Source of the DNA: Streptomyces atriruber
GTDB taxonomy: Bacteria > Actinomycetota > Actinomycetes > Streptomycetales > Streptomycetaceae
Assembly: GCF_001418325.1 (NCBI RefSeq)
Contig: NZ_LIPN01000031.1
Coordinates: 18,004-82,003 of the forward strand
Reading direction: 5' to 3'
Length of the DNA stretch: 64,000 nt
Both the position numbers and the translations under genes were made by a program. Below are positions 43,532 to 52,231 of this stretch, piece after piece (the first letter of the stretch is position 1; each line of letters begins with the position of its first letter). A model generated the notes under the pieces. It was given only the letters and a program-made list of their open reading frames with translations. It was not told where the DNA came from and made no database searches.

Positions 43532-46156
43532 CTAGGCGGTCAGCTTGCGCATCAGGCGCACTCCCTGGGACGGCTTCATGTGCGGGAGGTAGGCCTTGCC
43601 GATCGCCCGCGTGATGCTCGGCAGGGCCGCCGGGTCCGGGTAGCACATGTACATGGGCCGGTACTCGGGCTGGAACTTCGCCTTGAAGTTGAGCAGCGAC
43701 CGGAAGCCGTAGACCGGCTCCAGGGTGCGGCCCGCGTGGTCGAGGAGGCGCTGCAGCGCGGCGGGCGGCTCGCCGGTGTCGGAGCGGGCGAGCGGCGCTC
43801 CGGAGAGGCTGAGGAACTGCGCGCCCTCCTCCTTGAAGCCGAGTGCCGCGGACGCGATCAGGAACTCCATGGAGCCGCGGAACCCGTCGGAGCGGCGCCG
43901 CATGAAGTCCAGGGTCCAGCCGACCGGCCGGGCCGCCACCCCGTCGACGGCCTCTCCCTCCGCCGCCTGCGCGGAGTCCCCGTACACCGGCATCCAGCTC
44001 GTGATGCCGTGCACGGTGCGGTCCTCGTCGACCGCGAGGAGACAGCGAACGTGCGGGTCGTCGAGTTCGTCCAGGCCGCCGAGCGTGAAGCCCATCTCGG
44101 GGAGCCCCTTGTCGGCGACCCACTCCTCGGAGATCGAGCGGATCTGGTCGGTGAGCGCGATCGGCGCCTTCGGGAAGACGTGCCACTCCGCCGTGATGCC
44201 CTCCTTCTTGGCCTTGTTCAGGGCGGTGCGGACGTCCTGCCACTTCTTGCCCGTGAAGGCCAGCTCCGGGAGAGGGACGACCGTGTCCTCGGCGACCTGC
44301 ACCGAGCTCCAGCCCAGCGTGTCCGTGCGCGCCTTGGTGTCGGCCGTCACGCTGTAGAAGCAGGGCGTCCAGCCGCGCCGGTCGCAGTACGCGGCGAAAC
44401 CGTCGATCGCGTCCCCGCGCGCGGACGGCTCCCCGAAGGGATCGCCCGTGGTGAGCGCGACCGTCGAATGCACGCGGTAGGCGACCGCCGCCCGGCCGTC
44501 CGCCGAGAACCAGTAGTGGTTGCCCGGCCACGTCGTCAGATACGAGAGCGTGGCGCCCCCGTGCGCGGCGAGCAGGGCACGCGCGCGTGCGGCGGCGTCG
44601 GGGTCCGGGTGCAGCATGGGCCGCCGGAACGCCACGAAGAGGGCGATCAGGGAGACCACCCAGAAGAGCATCCCGCAGTACTCGTAAAGCGCCAGGGCGG
44701 TGCCGCCGACCGGCACGGGCGCCTGGCCCTGGAAGAAGAACGGCTCGTAACTCGGCGGCAGGAACTGTGTCGGCAGGCCCGCGACCAGCTTGGGGAACGT
44801 CGCGTCGGGCGTGTACTGGTCGCGCACCGCGTACCCGATGCCCACGTACGCGACACAGGCCAGCAGCAGCGCGCCGCCGACGACCCCCGCCAGCCGCGTC
44901 ACGGTGGTGCGCGGGAGTCCCTGCGCGAAGAGCCGCCGGGTGAGGAGGAGCAGCACCAGGACGAGCAGCGGGAGCAGCATCTGCTCGACGACCGCCTGGA
45001 TCATCGCCGCCTTCTGGTCGGCCAGGCCGCTGCCCTCCAGGACGTACCGGTCCGGGTGCGAGGCGATGTCGCTCAGCAGGTACGCCATGAGCCCGAGCCA
45101 CACCAGCTGCGCGGCCACCGTGATCCGCCAGGACGCCCGCAGCCCGCGCCGCAGCCCCTCGGCGAGCACGAGCAGCAGCAGCGGGATCGCGATCCCCATG
45201 AGCATCGCGGGAGAGCCGTAGAAGTGGTCCTGGGCGTGGACGCGGGCGCAGTCGGAGCTGCCGGCGTCGACGCAGGCGTCCGCGATGTCCTGCGGACTCG
45301 GCCCGCCGGAGACGTACAGATCGAGGACGTTGAACGGGCCGAGCGAGTCCTTGTAGAGGGTCGCGACGAGCGGGCCGACGGCGGAGGCGGCCACCACCAG
45401 GGCCACCAGGACCCGCCCCTCGGCGTGCGAGGCGTGCGGCACCCGCATGCGGTGCGTGTCCCCGTGCGCGAGGGCGCCGAGCCCCAGGCCCACCACGACA
45501 CCGGCCAGGCGCAGCACCCCCTGCAGGTGTCCGACGTACAGCACGAGCATCAGCGGGAACACGATCAGGCCCAGCTGGAGCCTGCGCCGCCACAGGGCGT
45601 CGAGGCGGTAGCTGAGGAAGGCGCCGACGGCGCAGGCGCCGATGCCGGGCGTCGCCGTCAGGTTCCGCGAGAGGTCGTTCAGCCAGTCCTCGCCGGCCAG
45701 CGCGCCGAGCTTCACGATCCCGGTGCCGAGCAGCGCCCCCAGCACCTGGCCGAGGAACAGGACGACGGCCGTCAGCAGGGAGCCCATGCGCTGCTCGGCG
45801 GCCGCGCCCAGGAGCAGCAACAGCAGCGTGGAGCCGATGTAGTTGCCGATCCCCGGGCACCACAGCATCGAGGTGAGAGGGGTCCACCAGCGGCCGTCGG
45901 CGAGCGCGGGCACGCCCACGCCGATGTCGTTCAGGAGCGTGCCGGACGGCCCGGCGCCGAGGCTCCCGGTGAAGGCGCCGACGGCCCACAGCGCGACGAC
46001 GACGAACACGGTCACCGGCGCGCGCCGGACCGGCTCGAACGCCCGGCCGACGGCCCGCAGTACGCGCACCGGTCCGCGATCGCCCGGTGGCGCGAGCGGC
46101 GCCGCCGGGTCCGGTCCCGGCCCGCCGGCGTCGGGAGGGGCCGCGGAGGTGGTCAT
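43532..46156 (-). CDS. Lysyl-phosphatidylglycerol-synthase-like protein with rhomboid-like N-terminus (DUF2156)
   Basis: 874 residues. The C-terminal about 300 residues are the DUF2156 aminoacyl-phosphatidylglycerol synthase domain (WPGNHYWFSADGRAAVAYRV, GFTLGGLDELDD, RSLLNFKAKFQPEYRPMY in part), which transfers lysine or alanine from tRNA to a membrane lipid. The N-terminal about 230 residues resemble a rhomboid fold but the serine is absent (PGIGACAVGAF in place of the G-x-S-G). A central block of about ten further membrane helices could be the flippase part. ATG 46156 has GGGAG directly adjacent, so the start is uncertain; in-frame GTG 46189 is an alternative. It diverges from eshA. Confidence 0.82.
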   Translation of the reverse strand: MTTSAAPPDAGGPGPDPAAPLAPPGDRGPVRVLRAVGRAFEPVRRAPVTVFVVVALWAVGAFTGSLGAGPSGTLLNDIGVGVPALADGRWWTPLTSMLWCPGIGNYIGSTLLLLLLGAAAEQRMGSLLTAVVLFLGQVLGALLGTGIVKLGALAGEDWLNDLSRNLTATPGIGACAVGAFLSYRLDALWRRRLQLGLIVFPLMLVLYVGHLQGVLRLAGVVVGLGLGALAHGDTHRMRVPHASHAEGRVLVALVVAASAVGPLVATLYKDSLGPFNVLDLYVSGGPSPQDIADACVDAGSSDCARVHAQDHFYGSPAMLMGIAIPLLLLVLAEGLRRGLRASWRITVAAQLVWLGLMAYLLSDIASHPDRYVLEGSGLADQKAAMIQAVVEQMLLPLLVLVLLLLTRRLFAQGLPRTTVTRLAGVVGGALLLACVAYVGIGYAVRDQYTPDATFPKLVAGLPTQFLPPSYEPFFFQGQAPVPVGGTALALYEYCGMLFWVVSLIALFVAFRRPMLHPDPDAAARARALLAAHGGATLSYLTTWPGNHYWFSADGRAAVAYRVHSTVALTTGDPFGEPSARGDAIDGFAAYCDRRGWTPCFYSVTADTKARTDTLGWSSVQVAEDTVVPLPELAFTGKKWQDVRTALNKAKKEGITAEWHVFPKAPIALTDQIRSISEEWVADKGLPEMGFTLGGLDELDDPHVRCLLAVDEDRTVHGITSWMPVYGDSAQAAEGEAVDGVAARPVGWTLDFMRRRSDGFRGSMEFLIASAALGFKEEGAQFLSLSGAPLARSDTGEPPAALQRLLDHAGRTLEPVYGFRSLLNFKAKFQPEYRPMYMCYPDPAALPSITRAIGKAYLPHMKPSQGVRLMRKLTA

Positions 46157-46339
46157 CTCCCGAGCCCACCAGGCAGCAGGGCCCGACACCTCCCGGGTTG
46201 GGCCGAACGAGTGGAAACGCCCCGCCTGCCCCGCCGGAGCGTGATCCATTCCCGCTCGTTTGTGTAATGGCGTCGACACGTTCCGTGCTGGAAGGGTTGG
46301 GCGGGCAGATGACCGCAGGTATCCGGGAGGGCATAGCCA

Positions 46340-47743
46340 ATGTCGGTAGGCGAAGAGATCCGTTCCGAGTCGGAGCAGCCGCAGCAGAGTCTCGGCACGT
46401 CCGCCGCACGGAATCTGGCCACCACCACCAAGTCGGCGCCACAGATGCAGGAGATCAGCTCGCGCTGGCTGCTGCGGATGCTGCCCTGGGTCCAGGTGCA
46501 GGGCGGTACGTACCGGGTGAACCGAAGGCTGAGCTACTCGGTCGGTGACGGTCGGGTGACCTTCGTGAAGACGGCCGACCGCGTGCAGGTCATCCCCGCG
46601 GAGCTCGGCGAGCTGCCCGTGCTGCGGGACTTCGAGGACCAGGAGGTCCTGGGCGAGCTGGCGCAGCGCTGCAGGCAGCGGGAGTTCGCCGCGGGCGAGG
46701 TCCTGACCTCCTTCGGCAGCCCGGCGGACGAGGTCTTCCTCCTCGCGCACGGCCGCGTCGAAAAGATCGGCACGGGGCCGTACGGGGACGACACCGTGCT
46801 CGAAACCCTCGCCGACGGCGCCTACTTCGGCGACCAGGCGCTCGTCGATTCCGAGACCATCTGGGAGTACACCGCGCGTGCGGTGACCGCGTGCACGGTC
46901 CTCGCCCTGCCCCGCCAGGACCTCGAACAGGTCGCGGAGCGCAGCGAGTCCCTGCAGAGCCACCTCCAGCGCCTGCGGTCGCTCCCGGAGCGGCGCACCA
47001 ACAACTTCGGCGAGTCGCCCATCGACCTGTCGGCCGGCCACGTCGGCGAGGCCGTGCTGCCCGGCACCTTCGTGGACTACGAATCGGCCCCGCGCGAGTA
47101 CGAACTGAGCGTCGCCCAGACCGTCCTGCGCATCCACACGCGCGTGGCGGACCTCTACAACCAGCCGATGAACCAGACCGAGCAGCAGCTGCGGCTCACG
47201 GTCGAGGCGCTCAAGGAGCGCCAGGAGCACGAGCTCATCAACCACCGCGAGTTCGGCCTCCTCAACAACTGCGAGTACGACCAGCGGATCCAGCCGCACG
47301 ACGGCGCGCCCAGCCCGGACGACCTGGACGAACTGCTCAGCCGCAGGCGCGGATCCAAGCTCTTCCTCGCGCACCCGCGCGCGATCTCCGCGTTCGGCCG
47401 CGAGCTGAACAAGAGGGGGCTCGTCCCCGAGACCATCGACATGAGCGGCACCAGGATCCCCACCTGGCGCGGCGTGCCGATCTTCCCGTGCAACAAGATC
47501 CCGGTCACCGAGGCCAGCACGACATCCATCATCTGCATGCGCACGGGCGAGGAGGAGCAGGGCGTCGTCGGCCTGCACCAGACCGGCATCCCGGACGAGA
47601 TCGAGCCGAGCCTGTCCGTCCGGTTCATGGGCATCAGCGAGCAGGCGATCATCTCGTACCTGGTGTCCACGTACTACTCCGCCGCGGTGCTCGTGCCCGA
47701 CGCGCTCGGCGTCCTGGAGAACGTGGAGATCGGCCGCTGGTGA
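46340..47743 (+). CDS. eshA: Family 2B encapsulin shell protein with cNMP-binding insert (EshA)
   Basis: 467 residues. The N-arm (about 1-50) and flanking segments (55-100 and 230-460, with [20 protein letters not shown] and [20 protein letters not shown]) are of the HK97-fold encapsulin family 2, interrupted by a cyclic-nucleotide-binding-like domain (about 103-215, [20 protein letters not shown] and [16 protein letters not shown]). EshA of S. griseus was described as a large multimer affecting growth and antibiotic production; family 2B shells are now known as protein nanocompartments. ATG 46340 has GGGAGGG 8 bases upstream. The next gene, a polyprenyl diphosphate synthase, is a cargo type known for this family. 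The nucleotide it binds, if any, is not known here. Confidence 0.9.
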   Translation: MSVGEEIRSESEQPQQSLGTSAARNLATTTKSAPQMQEISSRWLLRMLPWVQVQGGTYRVNRRLSYSVGDGRVTFVKTADRVQVIPAELGELPVLRDFEDQEVLGELAQRCRQREFAAGEVLTSFGSPADEVFLLAHGRVEKIGTGPYGDDTVLETLADGAYFGDQALVDSETIWEYTARAVTACTVLALPRQDLEQVAERSESLQSHLQRLRSLPERRTNNFGESPIDLSAGHVGEAVLPGTFVDYESAPREYELSVAQTVLRIHTRVADLYNQPMNQTEQQLRLTVEALKERQEHELINHREFGLLNNCEYDQRIQPHDGAPSPDDLDELLSRRRGSKLFLAHPRAISAFGRELNKRGLVPETIDMSGTRIPTWRGVPIFPCNKIPVTEASTTSIICMRTGEEEQGVVGLHQTGIPDEIEPSLSVRFMGISEQAIISYLVSTYYSAAVLVPDALGVLENVEIGRW

Positions 47744-47845
47744 CCCCGCGGCCGTGTCCTCGGGCGTGGCACGGGGTACACCCCCTCCGTACGCGCCCAC
47801 ACGCCGAGGAACAGCCACCGTCCGCATCCTTCCCGGGGTGAGTCC

Positions 47846-48946
47846 ATGACGGACACCACGGACACCACGGACACGGCAGGCACAGTTCACATGGAGGGGC
47901 ACACCCCGGAGCCCGGTGAGGGGCTGGAGGCCGCGGACATCCTGGCGTCGACCCGGACGCTCGTCGATCCGGAGCTGCGCAGGGCGATCGACACCCTGCC
48001 CGGGTCCCTGCGCAGGGTCGCGCGCTACCACTTCGGGTGGGAGCGCGCGGACGGCACACCATCCGCGGGGAGCGCGGGCAAGGCCATCAGGCCCGCGCTC
48101 GTGCTCACCGCGGCGCGCGCGCTCGGCGGCGAACCCGCCGGGGCGGTGCGGGCGGCGGCCGCCGTGGAGTTGGTCCACAACTTCACTCTCCTGCACGACG
48201 ACGTGCTGGACCGCGACACGACGCGCAGGCACCGGCCCACCGCCTGGACCGTGTTCGGCGAGGCCGACGCGATCCTCGCCGGTGACGCCCTGCAGGCACT
48301 GGCGCAGCGGATGCTCGCCGAGGACCCCCACCCGGGGGCCCCGGCGGCGTCCGCCCGCCTCGCCGCCTGTGTCATGGAGCTCTGCGCGGGCCAGCACGCC
48401 GACTGCGCGCTGGAGCGCCGCGGCCCGGACGAGGTCACGCTGGACGAGTGCCTCGCCATGGCCGAGGCCAAGACGGGGGCGCTGCTCGGCTGCGCCTGCG
48501 CGCTCGGGGCGGTGTACGCGGGCGCGGGGCTCGACGAGGTCGACTCGCTCGACGGCTTCGGCCGGGAGGCGGGCCTCGCCTTCCAGCTCATCGACGACGT
48601 CATCGGCATCTGGGGCGATCCCGGGCACACCGGCAAACCGACGGGCGCCGACCTCGCCGCCCGCAAGAAGTCCCTGCCGGTCGTCGCGGCCCTGGCCTCG
48701 GGCACCCCGGCCGCGGCCGAGCTGGCCGAGCTGTACGACAGCCCGCCCGGCGGGCCGGGGAGCGCGCTCGACGCGGAGCGTGCGGCCCGTGCCGTGGAGA
48801 GCGCGGGCGGCCGCGACTGGGCGCAGGTGTACGCGGCCGACCGCATGTCCCGGGCGGTCGGCCAGCTCGCCGGGGCGGTGCCGGACCTGGAGGCGGCCGG
48901 CGGTCTGCTCACCCTCGCCGAGTTCGTGACCCGGCGTACGCACTGA
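47846..48946 (+). CDS. Polyprenyl diphosphate synthase, probable encapsulin cargo
   Basis: 366 residues. An isoprenyl diphosphate synthase of the GGPP/polyprenyl type: first aspartate motif DDVLD (118-122, LLHDDVLDRD), second motif reduced to DDVIG (250-254, in LIDDVIGIWGDPGHTGKP). The N-terminal about 55 residues form a disordered tail with an imperfect TDT repeat from a 9-bp DNA repeat (GGACACCAC, three copies), likely the encapsulation signal. It lies 102 bp after eshA. ATG 47846 is used. The chain length of the product is unknown. Confidence 0.88.
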   Translation: MTDTTDTTDTAGTVHMEGHTPEPGEGLEAADILASTRTLVDPELRRAIDTLPGSLRRVARYHFGWERADGTPSAGSAGKAIRPALVLTAARALGGEPAGAVRAAAAVELVHNFTLLHDDVLDRDTTRRHRPTAWTVFGEADAILAGDALQALAQRMLAEDPHPGAPAASARLAACVMELCAGQHADCALERRGPDEVTLDECLAMAEAKTGALLGCACALGAVYAGAGLDEVDSLDGFGREAGLAFQLIDDVIGIWGDPGHTGKPTGADLAARKKSLPVVAALASGTPAAAELAELYDSPPGGPGSALDAERAARAVESAGGRDWAQVYAADRMSRAVGQLAGAVPDLEAAGGLLTLAEFVTRRTH

Positions 48947-49308
48947 GGGGCGCGGCTGCGGGACACTGCCGAAGGGCGCGGCCGCGAGGCCGAAAGGCAC
49001 GGCCGCGCGGTCGAGCGGAGCGGCTGCAGGCACAGCGGAAACAGGTCAGTCGAAGCCGTCACAGGCGTCTCGTCGAAGGTCTCCGAGCGGTTCGCCGCCC
49101 CCGCGCAACGACAAGCTCAGCCGGACCGCGGGCGTCGAGCGGAGCGGCACCGTCCGCAGAGCCCACGCGTCCCGCGATCCGGCCACGCTGTGGGGCTCCC
49201 CTGTGCGCAAGAAGGCGATCACTTACGCTGCAACCGGCGTGTCGCGGCACAGAATTGGCATAGTGGCGGGCGTCTGGTCGGCAGCGGGCGAAGGGCTGGG
49301 GGCGGGCT
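48947..49308. other. Gene-free gap with degenerate GCGGCCGCG repeats
   Basis: 362 bases. Four degenerate copies of a unit around GCGCGGCCGCG (48953-49030) precede ordinary-looking sequence. No promoter or gene is obvious; the GNAT gene follows. Confidence 0.5.
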
Positions 49309-49947
49309 GTGGGTGTGGCGATCCGGAGAGCCGGGGAGGGCGACCGGGCGGACGTGGTCCGGCTGCTCGACGCGGCGTTGGTGCACGATCCGGTGAGCAG
49401 CTGGGTCTTTCCCGGCGAGGAACACCGCCTGCGCACGCACCGGGCCCTGATGGGCGCCTTCCTCGACATCGCGCTCGACGAGGGGTACGTGGACATCACC
49501 GAGGACGGCGCGGCCGCGGCTCTGTGGTGGTCCGTTCCCGCGGGCCCGCACGAGGACGGCGGCGACGGAGGGGACGCGGCGGGCGCGGAGGACGGGCCGG
49601 TGCTGCTGCGCCGGGCCGTCGACCCGGACAACGAACGGGTCGAACTGATCGGCCGGTTGACCGAGTCGATCCACCCGGCCGACCGTGCGCACGAATACCT
49701 GCACCTCATCGCCGTCCACCCGGACCGCCAGGGCGAAGGGCTCGGCACGGCACTCGTCACCGCCGTGCTCGAACGGTGCGACCGCGACGGCCTGCACGCC
49801 TACCTGGAGGCCAGCAACGCGCGCAGCCGCGATCTGTACGCGCGCCTCGGCTTCACCTTCATGGGAACGACGCTCGACCTGCCGGACGGGCCGCCGATGT
49901 GGCCGATGTGGCGCGAGCCGCAGCGGACCGGGGCGGCCGACCGGTGA
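49309..49947 (+). CDS. GNAT-family N-acetyltransferase
   Basis: 212 residues. The acetyl-CoA-binding V/IAVHPDRQGEGLGTALV motif (about 133-150) and the NARSRDLYARLGF motif B are typical GNAT elements. An acidic/Gly loop (PHEDGGDGGDAAGAEDG) is inserted between beta-strands and may be disordered. GTG 49309 is used; GTG 49315 is an alternative. It is followed 41 bp later by a GAF-ANTAR gene. The acceptor is unknown. Confidence 0.85.
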   Translation: MGVAIRRAGEGDRADVVRLLDAALVHDPVSSWVFPGEEHRLRTHRALMGAFLDIALDEGYVDITEDGAAAALWWSVPAGPHEDGGDGGDAAGAEDGPVLLRRAVDPDNERVELIGRLTESIHPADRAHEYLHLIAVHPDRQGEGLGTALVTAVLERCDRDGLHAYLEASNARSRDLYARLGFTFMGTTLDLPDGPPMWPMWREPQRTGAADR

Positions 49948-49988
49948 GACCGCGAAGCTGACGTACTCGTTCACGACCGGAGAGCGCT

Positions 49989-50711
49989 GTGGATCTACTG
50001 CAGGACCTGACCGTTCGGTGCGCGGACCTGCTCGGGGTCTCGGCCGCTTCCGTGCTGCTCATCAGCGATCACGAGGACGAGGTCGCGGCGGGGATGACGG
50101 GCACCGTCGAGGCGTCGGACGAGCGGACGAGGGAGATCGAGCTGGCCGCCTTCCTCCGGGGCGAGAGCCCGAGCCGGGACAGCTGTCTGTCGGGCGAGGC
50201 GGTGCCGCACATCGACCTCCGCGGGGCGGAGGCGGCCGCACGATGGCCGTGGTTCGTGCAGGAGGCGCGGGCGGCGGGGTTCGTGGCCGAGTGTGTGGTG
50301 CCGCTGCGGCAGGAGCCGTCGGGCAGTGAGCAGGCGGTGGGCTCCGAGTGGGGGGTGGGCGCGCCCGTGGTGGGTGCGCTCGGCCTGTTCGGGGGCGGCG
50401 GCGAGGGGCCGTTGAGCGAGGAACAGCTGGCGTGCGCCCAGATGTTCGCCGACCTGGCGGCTGCCGCGGTCGCGCGCCAGCGGTCTCTGGAGCGGAGCAT
50501 CGTCGAGTGCGGGCAGTTGCAGGCCGCGCTCACCAGCCGGATCGCCATCGAGCAGGCCAAGGGTGTGCTCGCCGAGCGGTGGCAGTGCTCGGTCGACGAG
50601 GCGTTCGGGGCGCTGCGGAAGCACGCGCGGCACCGGCGGGTGCGGCTCGGGGACTTCGCGCGGCAGGTGGTGGCGGGCGAGATCGACACGACGGAGATCC
50701 GGCAGCGGTGA
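49989..50711 (+). CDS. GAF-ANTAR transcription antitermination regulator
   Basis: 240 residues. An N-terminal GAF domain (about 1-160) and a C-terminal ANTAR RNA-binding domain (about 172-235, LQAALTSRIAIEQAKGVLAE, then WQCSVDEAFGALRKHARHRR). Such proteins bind paired hairpins that surround terminators. The GAF may sense small molecules; no phosphoacceptor is present, unlike PdtaR. GTG 49989 has GGAGAG upstream. In the same window a PdtaS-like kinase occurs at 34125, but no direct pairing is implied. Confidence 0.88.
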   Translation: MDLLQDLTVRCADLLGVSAASVLLISDHEDEVAAGMTGTVEASDERTREIELAAFLRGESPSRDSCLSGEAVPHIDLRGAEAAARWPWFVQEARAAGFVAECVVPLRQEPSGSEQAVGSEWGVGAPVVGALGLFGGGGEGPLSEEQLACAQMFADLAAAAVARQRSLERSIVECGQLQAALTSRIAIEQAKGVLAERWQCSVDEAFGALRKHARHRRVRLGDFARQVVAGEIDTTEIRQR

Positions 50712-50790
50712 CCGGGGGACCGGCGGGACCTGGGGGACCGCCGGGACCGGATGACTGGACCGGAGGACTGCCGGGACCGGTCGGGCCGGA
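50709..50790. repeat. GACCGG-rich degenerate repeats
   Basis: An 80-base stretch of GGGACC/GGACCGG units of 9-12 bases with variations, between the ANTAR gene and a small Cys-rich protein gene. Probably slippage-derived. Confidence 0.55.
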
Positions 50791-50803
50791 ATAACCTGGA
50801 ACC

Positions 50804-51088
50804 ATGGGCAGCGAAGGGCCACGGCCCGGCCCCGCCCCGCAGGACGAGCCCGTGTGCGCGGCCTGCGGAGGGCCGGTGGGTACGGCGATCCGGCGGCGCA
50901 AGGTGCTCGGGGTGTTCGTCCCCGTGTGGGGCCCCGGGCCGTGTCGCAACGAGCAGTGCGAGGCGTGCGTCGCCGAGGCGGACGAGGGCGCGGGGGCGGG
51001 TGGACGCGGCGGCGGGAGCGGACGCGCCATGCGGTCCCGTTCACGGCACGGCAGGAGGCAGGCGCCACCGGGTGACGGGAGCACATGA
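50804..51088 (+). CDS. Small cysteine-rich protein
   Basis: 94 residues with CAACGGP and CRNEQCEAC, giving five Cys that could bind one zinc in a rubredoxin-like knuckle, then a Gly/Arg-rich tail (GRGGGSGRAMRSRSRHGRRQ). Function unknown, but the Cys arrangement and GC-typical codons support a real gene. Start ATG 50804; the Shine-Dalgarno sequence is weak. Confidence 0.6.
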   Translation: MGSEGPRPGPAPQDEPVCAACGGPVGTAIRRRKVLGVFVPVWGPGPCRNEQCEACVAEADEGAGAGGRGGGSGRAMRSRSRHGRRQAPPGDGST

Positions 51089-51172
51089 CGTACTCCGGGC
51101 CGCGCGGCCGTCCGGTCGGCCGCGGCGGTAGGGTCCCACGGATCGGTGGTGTCGCCGTCCGGGAGGGGTCCG

Positions 51173-52159
51173 ATGAAGGTGCGGTGGGGCCTACTCGCCC
51201 TGACGGGTGCGGTGTTGGCGGGCTGCGAGTCCGGACCCGGCGCCGGACCGGACGACGCATCGCTGCCCGGATACGCACGGGAGCCCGGCGTGCCGCGCGT
51301 GCGGACCGCGGGAGACTTTCCCGGACTTCCCCTGGACCGCTACGAGTTCGGCGGCGCGGACCAGAAGAACCTGAAGCAGGCGCAGAACCGCCTGCAGCAG
51401 GAGTGCATGCGCACCCTCGGATTCGATGACTTCCCGCTCGATCCCGACACGTGGGGCCGGACCGAGATGGCGGACACCTTCACCATGACCATGGTGTTCG
51501 TGTCTCCGTACGGGACGCTCGACCTCGACCGGGCCCGCCGCTGGGGCTATGGCCTCGACCCCGACGGCGCCGACTCGTCGGCCGCGGAGCCGCGGCCGAA
51601 GGGACGGGACCTGACCCGGCGCGAGCACGAGGCCCTGAACGGGTCCGGGCCGGAGCAGGGCGGCCGCATGGTGGTGCACGGCCGCAGGGTCCCGGAGGGC
51701 GGCTGCTCCGCGGAGGCGACGCGCCGCACCCTGGGTGACGAGGCCGATTCGATGCGCCTCTGGGGATACGTCGCCGGGCGCACCGAGAAGATCGACAAGG
51801 CCGTCGCGAAGGACGAGCGGGTCCGCAGGGCGTTCGCCGACTGGTCGCGTTGTGTCGAGGAGAAGGGGTTCGAGCGGTACGCGAGCCCGGCGCAGGCATT
51901 CCGCGACAAGGCGTGGCGGAAGGGGCGCGAGGACGGGAGTACCCACCGTACGAAGCGGGAGCTCGGCACGGCCGTCGCCGACGTCGAGTGCAACCGCGAC
52001 CTGAACGTCACCGGGGTGTGGTGGGCGGTCAGTGACGAGAAGCAGCGCGCCGACCTGCGCCGCAACAAGCCCCGGTACGAGGCCGTGCGCAAGGACCAGG
52101 ACCGGGTGCGGGCGGCGGTCCGCGAGACGCTCGACAGGGCCGGGGCCGACCGGCAGTAG
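51173..52159 (+). CDS. Secreted lipoprotein, unknown function
   Basis: 328 residues. A lipoprotein signal peptide ends in LAGC (Cys17). The mature part has a central NRLQQECMRTLGFDDFPLDP region, a second Cys-containing region (GGCSAEATRRTLGDEADSMR) and a WSRCVEEKGF region, all rich in charged residues. I know no named family; similar lipoproteins are common in Streptomyces. ATG 51173 has GGGAGGGG upstream, better than the GTG at 51146. Surface location is the only inference made. Confidence 0.75.
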   Translation: MKVRWGLLALTGAVLAGCESGPGAGPDDASLPGYAREPGVPRVRTAGDFPGLPLDRYEFGGADQKNLKQAQNRLQQECMRTLGFDDFPLDPDTWGRTEMADTFTMTMVFVSPYGTLDLDRARRWGYGLDPDGADSSAAEPRPKGRDLTRREHEALNGSGPEQGGRMVVHGRRVPEGGCSAEATRRTLGDEADSMRLWGYVAGRTEKIDKAVAKDERVRRAFADWSRCVEEKGFERYASPAQAFRDKAWRKGREDGSTHRTKRELGTAVADVECNRDLNVTGVWWAVSDEKQRADLRRNKPRYEAVRKDQDRVRAAVRETLDRAGADRQ

Positions 52160-52231
52160 CGGGTGAGGCGGGCAGCGGCGGGTGACGAGGGAGCCGTCCG
52201 GCGTCCCGCGGGCGCGTGATAGACACATGGG

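Noticed and set aside
46300..49000. A second encapsulin shell gene
   Set aside because: Family 2B shells are often found in pairs, but only one copy is present here.
46157..49033. The minus-strand reading frame of the lysyltransferase-like gene stays open for almost 3 kb beyond its start
   Set aside because: That stretch is the antisense of eshA and the polyprenyl synthase and has no domain-like content. Open frames of this size are common opposite high-GC genes.
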